In this document: positions 4,608 to 11,751 of the stretch, in pieces | How positions within the stretch are numbered: the stretch's first letter is position 1 | Layout of the letters: each line of letters opens with the position of its first letter | Virus record (IMG/VR): IMGVR_UViG_3300037963_002027 | Coordinates: 1 to 21,573 of that record | Strand: one strand, 5' to 3' | Origin: a virus | Length of the DNA stretch: 21,573 bases | Program-made: the position numbers and the translations under genes | The notes under the pieces: generated by a model | Database searches by the model: none | What the model saw: the letters and a program-made list of their open reading frames with translations, nothing else | Told to the model about the DNA's origin: nothing

Positions 4608-5268
4608 CGCCACCTGGTCCTGGTTGCATAATTCTTCGCTGAGCAGCGTTTTGTGCCATACCTAACAACGTAGCGACACCGTATACAGCGTTCATTCCGC
4701 CTTTGTCGTAGGCTGATCTAAACAATGACGGTCCTGCCTTTTGGAAAGCAGCAGAGGTTGCGAGACTGCCTATTCCTTGTCCTGGTGTGATCCTGCCTTG
4801 ACTGACATTTCGTAATGTTCTTATGCCAGCACGACCCATAGGAGAAAGACCTATATTGCTTCCTACCTTCTGCATAGCAAGATTGCTTATCATACCTTTA
4901 ACAAAGTCTTGTGGGTTTTCTGAGTTTTGCAATCCTTTTATAAAGTCACGGATAAACATTATATTACGCGTGGCTGGATGTACTCTAGCCAGACGCTTTA
5001 AAAAATTTTTGATACTTTCACCAGCCTTTTGTCCAAAGGTTTTTTCTGGTTGGAGCTGAGGCATAACAGGCGTAGGTATGCTAGGTGTGAAGTCTCCTAT
5101 TCCAAACGGTGAAGCATAAGCTCCTATGCCACCAGTAAAAGGGCCCATGTATGTCATAGCAGAGGAAGGTAAGTTCATGGTTCCACCAAAAGGTGTACCA
5201 AGAATCTCTACCCTGTCTATGCCTGTAGATCCTCCGCCTATTGAACCTAAATCGCCATCGCCATTCAT
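4600..5268 (-). CDS. Unknown phage protein, Gly/Pro-rich N-terminus and helical C-terminus
   Basis: The 222 residues divide in two. Residues 1-75 are rich in Gly, Pro, Ser and Met without charge clusters (for example GGTMNLPSSAMTYMGPFTGG), as in flexible virion or tail-associated proteins. Residues 76-215 are basic and helical (ESIKNFLKRLARVHPATRNI, then a stretch with MISNLAMQKVGSNIG and GIGSLATSAAFQKAG). Alternating Ala/Gly small residues in the C-terminal half could pack against membranes or other helices. There is no signal peptide. Position after the large virion-type gene suggests a minor structural or ejection-related protein, but no family match is apparent. No strong ribosome site is visible upstream. 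Confidence 0.75.
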   Translation of the reverse strand: MNGDGDLGSIGGGSTGIDRVEILGTPFGGTMNLPSSAMTYMGPFTGGIGAYASPFGIGDFTPSIPTPVMPQLQPEKTFGQKAGESIKNFLKRLARVHPATRNIMFIRDFIKGLQNSENPQDFVKGMISNLAMQKVGSNIGLSPMGRAGIRTLRNVSQGRITPGQGIGSLATSAAFQKAGPSLFRSAYDKGGMNAVYGVATLLGMAQNAAQRRIMQPGPGGDG

Positions 5269-5294
5269 AGGCTAATAATAAAGAAATGTAGGAT

Positions 5295-5585
5295 TTAGTG
5301 CAAAGTAAATTTTTTGCCAAAGTTCTGTAGCTGAGAAGGTTCGTACCACAACTCTACAAACTCTCGGTATTGTTCTTGCGTCATTTTTCCGTCTTGCTCC
5401 AAGATAACAGTCTTGAGCAGATCAAAAATTTCAGGGCTGAACACACCGTAATCCCTCAAGGCATCTAACATCTGCACATAATCTTGTGGAGTCATGTTGT
5501 CAAAGAAGTCTTTTATCTGCGGTGGCAAATCGTCGTAAACACTATTCTTTAGTGCTTCTAGTATTGAATGTTTTTCTTTTTTCAT
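5295..5585 (-). CDS. Unknown acidic helical protein
   Basis: The product is 96 residues from the ATG at 5585 (MKKEKHSILEALKNSVYDD). An in-frame GTG at 5606 would add seven residues, and neither start has a good ribosome site. The protein is acidic and almost all helical, with a regular pattern of short amphipathic helices (IKDFFDNMTPQDYVQMLDAL, FSPEIFDLLKTVILEQDGKM, EQYREFVELWYEP). The MTPQDYVQMLDAL and MTQEQYREFVELW stretches are loosely similar to each other and might be an internal repeat of a helical hairpin. Family unknown. It lies between the broken small gene and the 222-residue gene in the - strand unit. Confidence 0.75.
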   Translation of the reverse strand: MKKEKHSILEALKNSVYDDLPPQIKDFFDNMTPQDYVQMLDALRDYGVFSPEIFDLLKTVILEQDGKMTQEQYREFVELWYEPSQLQNFGKKFTLH

Positions 5586-5619
5586 AATAAATAGGTGGGG
5601 GATCACTGGGCTGGAGGCT

Positions 5620-5755
5620 TTACTTAAGATTATAGAGTAAGTAAGGCGGTTTGGCTCGAACAGCTCCCCCTGCAGATGTTTTCTTTATGGAGCACACCGT
5701 CTGCTGGCACTCTCTGAATTTCAAGGTTATTAGCAAACCTTACGCTGCCCCCCAT
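5620..5755 (-). CDS. Small phage protein apparently split by a +1 frame change
   Basis: The ATG at 5755 opens a frame reading MGGSVRFANNLEIQRVPADG VL. It then runs in the same frame through a Cys/Ser-rich tail to a stop at 5630. One base further on, the overlapping frame reads IKKTSAGGAVRAKPPYLLY NLK and stops at 5620. That second stretch looks far more protein-like than the zero-frame tail, so the full product is probably about 44 residues and needs a single-base skip around CTC-C-ATA (about 5690-5686). The cause is either a programmed +1 shift, a real mutation or a one-base sequence error. There is an in-frame stop just before the ATG and no strong ribosome site. Confidence 0.5.
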
Positions 5756-5822
5756 CCAGCTGGGCTAAAAATCTCACAGCGCAGATGTATTTTACTTTAT
5801 AGTATGGGATATGTATAGCGAT

Positions 5823-6242
5823 TTATACTGGCTCGAATATTCCTTTCTCAATAAGAATATCTCTGTTACGCAAATGCTCGGCTTCTACGTCATCTTTTGA
5901 CTGACCGTGATAGGCGACCGCTAGGTGGCATTTAACCATGAGCTTGTTGATGTTTACGCCGTCCACAACTACATCACCTAAAACCCTGCCGTACTTGCCC
6001 TTGGAGTCCTTGAGCTTTGTTTGTATGACTACTTTCTCCCCGTCCTCGATCGCTTCTTCTAAAAACGCTCCAGCCATTTTTCCTCTAGCTTTCTCATCTT
6101 TGTCGCGAGTACGTGATTCGGGAGTATCAATACCATATAAACGAACGCGACAACTATAAGAAACATCAAACCCAAGATCCAAAATAACGTCCACCGTATC
6201 TCCGTCAACCACCCTTTTAACTTTGCAAGCGTATTCATACAT
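5823..6242 (-). CDS. Staphylococcal-nuclease-fold (SNase/TNase) nuclease
   Basis: The 139-residue protein matches the thermonuclease fold over its whole length. VVDGDTVDVIL (residues 11-21) gives the calcium-binding aspartate D15. RVRLYGIDTPESR (32-44) gives R34, D39, T40 and E42, and KYGRVLGDV (83-91) gives R86. By family alignment these correspond to D21, R35, D40, T41, E43 and R87 of staphylococcal nuclease, so all catalytic positions are present. The enzyme cuts DNA and RNA to 3'-phosphate ends with Ca2+. There is no signal peptide, so it acts in the infected cell or is packaged. Its ATG immediately follows the stop of the 1042-residue gene, with AAGGAG inside that gene's last codons, so expression is coupled. 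Host DNA degradation or DNA processing during infection are possible roles. Confidence 0.93.
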   Translation of the reverse strand: MYEYACKVKRVVDGDTVDVILDLGFDVSYSCRVRLYGIDTPESRTRDKDEKARGKMAGAFLEEAIEDGEKVVIQTKLKDSKGKYGRVLGDVVVDGVNINKLMVKCHLAVAYHGQSKDDVEAEHLRNRDILIEKGIFEPV

Positions 6243-9200
6243 TTATTTATAACTCCTTCCATAATCACCGTAGTTCATGACCAAACCACCATCCTTGTAA
6301 CCTTTAAACCCTTTAAATACTTTGGCTTCTATCAACTGTCTCAACGGCCTTATATCCAATGCGTAGTACGGGCCTCCTGGCACGTCTGCTGAATCTGGCA
6401 ACATTTTAAACAAATCGTTCGCTTTCAAATCACCGCTATAACTAGCTATGACTTTTGCAATATCCTCGGCTTCTTTTCTTTGAGCCCTATACACAGATGG
6501 TGGAGCTCCTCCTTTTCCGTCGGTGCTTATAAACACGTAATCATTACCCTTGTCTAAGGCTAAGGTTATTGTTCGCCTCAAATTCATCGCTGGGTAATTA
6601 TTTTTAAAAGGGTAATCAGGGTATATTGTTCTGCCAGTTTGTCTCATTCTAGCTTCATACTGTTCCAGCTCTCTCATTTCTGCATCACTAGGATAATTAT
6701 CTGTTGCTATAAGCAAACTATCAAAAGTGTTGTACTTATCAGACAATTTAGGAGTGTAATCTAATATTAATTCTACTCTGTCTGTAGTCTGTTTGCGGTC
6801 TAATTCTTTGTTGGGTTGATTAGCTATTTCAATTATTTTAGTGTTAATTGGTTTAAAAGTTCTTTGGTCATAGTTTCTATTCGTTACTGATTCAAGTTTT
6901 ATGTTGAAACCATGGTTCAAAATAACGTACTCATTAAACCTACGCCTTCTTTGTTTTCCTAACGTGTCAAACACATCTAAAGCTTGTGCGGGTTGATCCA
7001 TAAAGTTTTGAAGCTTATCTTTATCTATCATTATTCCTAAATTTCCAAGAGGCTGAGACTCAGCAATCTCTTCTACAAAAGCATCGTTAGTTTCTTTAGC
7101 TTGCCTTTCTTTTAACAACTTAGTTTCTTTTGCAAACGTATCAGATACTGTACTTAATTCTTTATCTATATCTAAAAGTATTTCGTTCCTGTATTCACCG
7201 TACTGGCTTGGCTCTTCTAAAAGCAAAGTTGCAAGTGTGTCCATGGCTTGTGACACACCGATGTAATCAGTCGTATTTTTATCAGTTACCTCTTCCCTAA
7301 AATTATCGTAAGCTCTCTGATACTCGTCTTGTTTTTTCTTTATAGCGTCAATTCGAGACGTGTCTGTTTCAATGCCCGTTGAAGAAAAATACATTTCATC
7401 AGCTTTACCTGGATCTTGTGAGTGCCCATGGAGTTTAGATTGGTTTTCTGCAATCAATATCCCTGGTCCTGATCCGTCTGGATGTTGAACCTGAAAACCA
7501 CGAGTCCACATGTTTGCACCAGGGCCATGAGGACTATGAGCACTGTCTACATTACGGTTGTAATAAGGGCTGTTTTCTAGATTGGCACCCTCTGGTATTA
7601 AAGGAACATAGTGATTCCAAAGTTCAAAATAGTTATCCGACAACGAAACTCCAGGGAACAACTCTGCTAATCCGTCATTTTTCCACGTATAGCCGCCGTT
7701 ATGTTCAGTTGCTTGTCCCGTTCTGTAAAAAGAAATATGACGATTTAAAGAATCGTAAAGTATGTTTTCTATCTCTGCACGAGTAACTTTTTCCCCTGCG
7801 TCTTTTTTAGCTTTTAGGAAAGGAGCTATCTCTGTGTTCACAACTTCACTAACAACTTTTTTGCTACCTCTTTTTGATGTTTCAAACCAATTTTTATCCG
7901 TTTCTTTTACACCTAATTCTTGCAGTAGCCCTTGAGGATTTACAGGTTTGTTAGGGTCCTTAGGTAAACGTTGATCTAATATTCCATCTTTTATCAAAAT
8001 AGATTGAGTCAAGAACTTAGGATCGATACCTGATTCTATAGATGTTATGCCCTCTCCAAGAGGATCAAGGCTAGTGTATAACTCTTCTTTCGCGTTAAGA
8101 TTTAAATTCATAGACCCTGGCCCAACATAACGTGGATCGACACCCGCCTCTACGTTTTGTTGATTAGCTATATCTAAAACAGTCGCTCCCTCTTCTCTTA
8201 CAGTCTGTAGTATTTGCGCTATTGCTTGGCGTGGCGTGATGTCTGTCCTGGGGTCAAAAAATTCAAAATGATTTCTTATGTAATCTTGCACCCGTACAAA
8301 TAAATCGAATTGTTGATCGCTACTCAGTCTATCGCCAAACAAAGTTTGAATATTATTATCTATAAGCTGGTCGTTAGTTCTTAAAAATTGTGCAATAACG
8401 TCCTCGTCTGTAAAAGCTTCTGGATCGTTAGGATTGTTTTCAGGAGCTTGCTGTTCAAACTCTTCTATGTTTCTTTCAGTTTGATCTGTCAACATTAAAG
8501 TAGTATTCATTTCTTGCACAGCTTCTTCGGGCGTAGTTTGGTCAAACCGAGCATTTGCCAGACTATCTTCAAATACACTTTGTCTAAAGTCCTCTAATGA
8601 TTGATCTAATGACTGAGCTGTACTTAATGCAGAAGATGGCACTTGTGCAGTAGACCCTGTAGTGCCACCTATTAATCCCTCACCTATAATTTGTTTAGGA
8701 TCAATCTGTAGACCAGCTTCTGTAAGTCCTGTGCTTCCTATTTGTTCGGTTGCTCCTTGTAAGCCCTCTGTTACTCCCTCACGTAGACCTGATCCAAATA
8801 CTGTGGCGTTAAGCTTGCCTATGTTTTTTACCCCATAAGCATTAAGTAAACCTGAAAATACAGAAGTTGTAACAGCTCCAGACCAGTCTTTCCAATTAGG
8901 TTCTGTTCTTCCTTCATTTCTTGCTCTTTCTAGTGCAACAGGTCCCGCTATTTGTGCTGCCTCAAATAATCCTGGTCCAATCAAAGCTCCAGCTATTGCG
9001 CCAGGTGGTCCTGCTACTGAACCTGCACTGGCTCCAGCAAATCTAGATAGTAAGGATCCGCCTAGTTGACCCGCTTGTTCTACCACAGCTAAAGGTAAAT
9101 CTTTGTAGCTAAAATCTAAAAGTCCCTCTCCTTCTGGATTCATAAACCTAGCTGCTGCCGATTCATAGTTTTCAGGTGCATCTACTAGACCGCTCAGAGC

Positions 9201-9371
9201 GTCTGCTTGTGCATCAAATCCTAGTGCTCGTAACGTTGTTGCAACGTTTTCTGTTGGCTGGTCTATGCCAAATCGTAAAGCTTTACCGAACTCTGATGCC
9301 TCTTTCTCAGAGCCTTGTAAATTACCTGCAGCTAAATCGGCTGCTGTAATATCTTTACCAAATATGGACAT
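6243..9371 (-). CDS. Very large virion-type protein with polyvalent-like domains
   Basis: The protein is 1042 residues. Residues 1-100 are an unremarkable soluble region. Residues about 104-145 and 190-245 are rich in Gly/Ala with glycine-zipper spacing (GASAGSVAGPPGAIAGALIG; GLIGGTTGSTAQVPSSALS), as in membrane-active phage ejection proteins. Residues 560-650 contain LFPGVSLSDNYFELWNHYVP and then GILIAENQSKLHGH. This resembles the 'EIQSDWHQ' block in large polyvalent phage proteins, though the key residues here are EnQSklH. A charged coiled-coil-like stretch follows (about 670-760). Near the C-terminus LRRTITLALDKGNDYVFIST is similar to another block of those proteins. The end, KDGGLVMNYGDYGRSYK, is a tail type I know from marine phage proteins. 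Role inferred: internal virion or ejection protein, possibly carrying effector domains into the host. Confidence 0.75.
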   Translation of the reverse strand: MSIFGKDITAADLAAGNLQGSEKEASEFGKALRFGIDQPTENVATTLRALGFDAQADALSGLVDAPENYESAAARFMNPEGEGLLDFSYKDLPLAVVEQAGQLGGSLLSRFAGASAGSVAGPPGAIAGALIGPGLFEAAQIAGPVALERARNEGRTEPNWKDWSGAVTTSVFSGLLNAYGVKNIGKLNATVFGSGLREGVTEGLQGATEQIGSTGLTEAGLQIDPKQIIGEGLIGGTTGSTAQVPSSALSTAQSLDQSLEDFRQSVFEDSLANARFDQTTPEEAVQEMNTTLMLTDQTERNIEEFEQQAPENNPNDPEAFTDEDVIAQFLRTNDQLIDNNIQTLFGDRLSSDQQFDLFVRVQDYIRNHFEFFDPRTDITPRQAIAQILQTVREEGATVLDIANQQNVEAGVDPRYVGPGSMNLNLNAKEELYTSLDPLGEGITSIESGIDPKFLTQSILIKDGILDQRLPKDPNKPVNPQGLLQELGVKETDKNWFETSKRGSKKVVSEVVNTEIAPFLKAKKDAGEKVTRAEIENILYDSLNRHISFYRTGQATEHNGGYTWKNDGLAELFPGVSLSDNYFELWNHYVPLIPEGANLENSPYYNRNVDSAHSPHGPGANMWTRGFQVQHPDGSGPGILIAENQSKLHGHSQDPGKADEMYFSSTGIETDTSRIDAIKKKQDEYQRAYDNFREEVTDKNTTDYIGVSQAMDTLATLLLEEPSQYGEYRNEILLDIDKELSTVSDTFAKETKLLKERQAKETNDAFVEEIAESQPLGNLGIMIDKDKLQNFMDQPAQALDVFDTLGKQRRRRFNEYVILNHGFNIKLESVTNRNYDQRTFKPINTKIIEIANQPNKELDRKQTTDRVELILDYTPKLSDKYNTFDSLLIATDNYPSDAEMRELEQYEARMRQTGRTIYPDYPFKNNYPAMNLRRTITLALDKGNDYVFISTDGKGGAPPSVYRAQRKEAEDIAKVIASYSGDLKANDLFKMLPDSADVPGGPYYALDIRPLRQLIEAKVFKGFKGYKDGGLVMNYGDYGRSYK

Positions 9372-9385
9372 AAACTTAGTTTACA

Positions 9386-9733
9386 TTATTCCGTTAATGG
9401 GTTTTTATCTTTATCCTCTAGTTTTTCTAAGTCTGCCTGCAGACGTTCAACACTAAGAGTTAAGCCAGCTATACTAGCTTTCAAGTCGCTATTGTCTGGT
9501 ATGACCAAACTATCTATAGATTTATTAATATACTCAACAGAGGTTTCTATAGCAGCAAACCTTTCTTCGATTATCTTTTGAGCATTTTCTGTGTCTCCAA
9601 TGCCACCTATTTCTGCTTCAAGATTTTCTAGCCTATTTACGTAGGTTGCACCAGTGTAGCCAAACCCTGCCAAGGTCCCAACAATGCCAACTAAAGCGAT
9701 TAACTGCGTAGTTTTATTTTCAAACCATTCCAT
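9386..9733 (-). CDS. Single-pass membrane protein with coiled coil (spanin- or holin-like candidate)
   Basis: The 115 residues have one hydrophobic segment near the start (LIALVGIVGTLAGFGYTGA, about 11-29) after a short charged head. A long heptad-like helical region follows (about 34-110), rich in Glu, Lys and Leu (RLENLEAEIGG; LSVERLQADLEKLEDKDK). The layout of one membrane anchor plus a coiled coil is that of i-spanins, and of some structural or superinfection proteins. No lysis neighbours (holin, endolysin, o-spanin) are seen, so spanin is only a possibility. Ribosome site AGGAG sits at the right distance before the ATG. Its stop leaves 14 bases before the 1042-residue gene. Confidence 0.75.
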   Translation of the reverse strand: MEWFENKTTQLIALVGIVGTLAGFGYTGATYVNRLENLEAEIGGIGDTENAQKIIEERFAAIETSVEYINKSIDSLVIPDNSDLKASIAGLTLSVERLQADLEKLEDKDKNPLTE

Positions 9734-9741
9734 AAAAACTC

Positions 9742-11751
9742 CTATAAATTTGGTTGTGATTGTATCATTTCATTTAATGTATTATAACTTTCAGTCGAAA
9801 GCCCGTAAAAGGCTTGCGTGTTGTCGTTAATAACTGCATCAGTATAAATATCTCTAGGAGTATACCATTCATTTTGTTTAGGCATTTCATAACCCTTATA
9901 TACTTCAAAAGCTGGTACATAGCCTAGATAAGCCACCAACGTTGATTGATCGGCATATTGTCCTGTTTCTTGTGCTTCTTCCTGTAATTCTTCTTGCTGT
10001 TCTTTAATGTTATTAGCAATAATTTGATCGGCTATTTGGTCTGCTTCGCTTTGTGTCATTGCACCCGATACAGCTGTGCTAATTTCACCTTGCATGTTTT
10101 GTACTTGTACCTCTGCCATAACCACCTGTGGACTAGAATCTAGTGTGGCTAGTGGTGTAATGATTGTAGTTACGTTTTGTGTTTGACCGCCACCTTCGTT
10201 TGTATTCAAAGATAGAACCATGTTGTTTTGTGCATTAGCTGACGTTATTTGATCCGACATACTTGGTGAGTTACTGGTGCTGATACCTGATGTAGATGAA
10301 GATGTATTGTTATTTGCAGTGTTAAGATTATTACTAGAATTAGAACTAGCAGAAGCTGTCCTTATAGTGCTGTTAACTACACTTAACATAGTAGAAGTTA
10401 TCCCACCGCTAGTAGATGTTTCTTCGGCAAGAAGTTCTTCTGTTTCTTCCTCAAGTTCTTCTATAACTTCTTCATCGTTTTCTGCAACTTCTATTATTTC
10501 TTCTACTTCTTCTTCTATTAGTTCTACAACTTCAACAGGTTCTACTTGTGTTTCTTGTTCTAGCTCCTCTCTGATAATTGTTTCAAATTCAAATAGCTGT
10601 ATAAGTTCCTCTACTGGATTAATAATAACTTCCTCAGCAATAAAATCAGTGTAGCTGACCAATACAACAGGTTCTTGGAACGTAGCGATGGGCTCTTCGA
10701 TTATGTCTAGGTCTATTAGCTCTTCAATATCTTCTACATAAGTTCCTTGTAATATAGGCTCTACAAATATTTCTTCGTAATCAAAGACAATAATTTCTTC
10801 TTGTACTTCTTCATAACTAAAATCTTCTTCGTAACCATAATCAAACTCTTGTTCAACGTAGTAAGCTATTGATTGTTCCTGTTGATAGCCTGGACAAAAT
10901 GGAGCGTACTGTGGGTCCTCATCGCATTGTTGGTCATCATAAGCCTCCCAGTACAAAGGGCAGGCTACATCATATAAAGAATCTAAATCACATTGCTGTG
11001 TCAAATAAGCTGCTGCATATCCTGGACAGCTAGAGTCGTTTAGAGGATCACTACAGTCAACACCGTTGCCACTACCCGATCCATACAAACTACCCCCGTT
11101 TTCTAATAACGTGTTGAATGAGGTGGCATTCCAATTTTGATTTACGCATGAGCTGGAGTTAGTAGTCCCTGTGTTGCACTCGTCATGGTATAGATAAGTA
11201 TATGAATTATCTTTATTAGATCCTACCTCACCAATCAAAACATCATGGTTGATAATGTCTAGCTCTCGATAACGAAAGTCAAAAGAGTTGTTGTTCCATA
11301 ATATAATCTCAAAACTATTGTCAGATGCACGATTGTATTCACGCATTTCATACCAACCAAATATCATCTTGCTAGAGTCTCCCCAAGATTTCATGCGAGC
11401 GTTATTGTCTCTAATTAAATCAGTCCAGAAAGGGTATAAAGTGTAAGTGTGTTGTCCGTTAATAGGATCTGGGGTGTAATCACTGCAATAGTCGCCACTG
11501 TTACCAAAATGTAAACAGCCGTTTGTTGCCATTCTTGCCTGTGAGAAAGTTGAGCCATAAAAAGTAAAGTTAAAAGAAAGGTCAATCGCAGGAGAAATAC
11601 CATCATCTACAACTTCATACGCCAACTCTCCTTGGAAATTATTAGCGTTACGGTGTAGGTCGTATAGTGGTTGATTAGCCTCGTAAGTATACGTTGCTTG
11701 TAGGCTGTTAAAAAATAGTAAGCAATTAACTAGCCAAAAATTCTTTAACAC
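9742..11751 (-). CDS. Secreted NIDO-like protein with Cys repeats and acidic low-complexity region
   Basis: The 669-residue product opens with a signal-peptide-like stretch (MLKNFWLVNCLLFFNSLQA). Residues 45-180 resemble the nidogen-type NIDO domain: LSFNFTFYGSTFSQARMATN G, an LYPFWTDL block, then FEIILWNNNSFDFRYRELD. Three tandem units of about 22 residues follow, with cysteines at 233, 242, 254, 264, 276 and 286 (C-x8/9-C-x11-C spacing, motif QQCDxD). Next comes an extreme Glu/Ile/Val-rich stretch (about 298-445), then an Asn/Ser-rich linker (about 446-515). A conserved-looking C-terminus contains GYVPAFEVYKGYEMPKQNEW and DIYTDAVIND. The start is GTG at 11751 after AGGAAG, inside the preceding gene. 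Likely exported and cell-surface or virion-exposed. Function unknown. Confidence 0.8.
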   Translation of the reverse strand: MLKNFWLVNCLLFFNSLQATYTYEANQPLYDLHRNANNFQGELAYEVVDDGISPAIDLSFNFTFYGSTFSQARMATNGCLHFGNSGDYCSDYTPDPINGQHTYTLYPFWTDLIRDNNARMKSWGDSSKMIFGWYEMREYNRASDNSFEIILWNNNSFDFRYRELDIINHDVLIGEVGSNKDNSYTYLYHDECNTGTTNSSSCVNQNWNATSFNTLLENGGSLYGSGSGNGVDCSDPLNDSSCPGYAAAYLTQQCDLDSLYDVACPLYWEAYDDQQCDEDPQYAPFCPGYQQEQSIAYYVEQEFDYGYEEDFSYEEVQEEIIVFDYEEIFVEPILQGTYVEDIEELIDLDIIEEPIATFQEPVVLVSYTDFIAEEVIINPVEELIQLFEFETIIREELEQETQVEPVEVVELIEEEVEEIIEVAENDEEVIEELEEETEELLAEETSTSGGITSTMLSVVNSTIRTASASSNSSNNLNTANNNTSSSTSGISTSNSPSMSDQITSANAQNNMVLSLNTNEGGGQTQNVTTIITPLATLDSSPQVVMAEVQVQNMQGEISTAVSGAMTQSEADQIADQIIANNIKEQQEELQEEAQETGQYADQSTLVAYLGYVPAFEVYKGYEMPKQNEWYTPRDIYTDAVINDNTQAFYGLSTESYNTLNEMIQSQPNL

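Noticed and set aside
6059-6268. 69-residue - strand frame with a membrane-like segment
   Set aside because: It overlaps the front of the nuclease gene in another frame on the same strand. The nuclease frame holds all catalytic motifs, so this one is a by-product.
7514-7786. 90-residue + strand frame inside the 1042-residue gene
   Set aside because: Antisense to a continuous, domain-bearing coding region. No ribosome site or coherent protein pattern.
10277-10654. 125-residue + strand frame rich in Leu/Val/Ser
   Set aside because: It mirrors the Glu-rich stretch of the NIDO-like gene (GAA/GAG read backwards gives TTC/CTC, here Ser-rich). Composition artefact.
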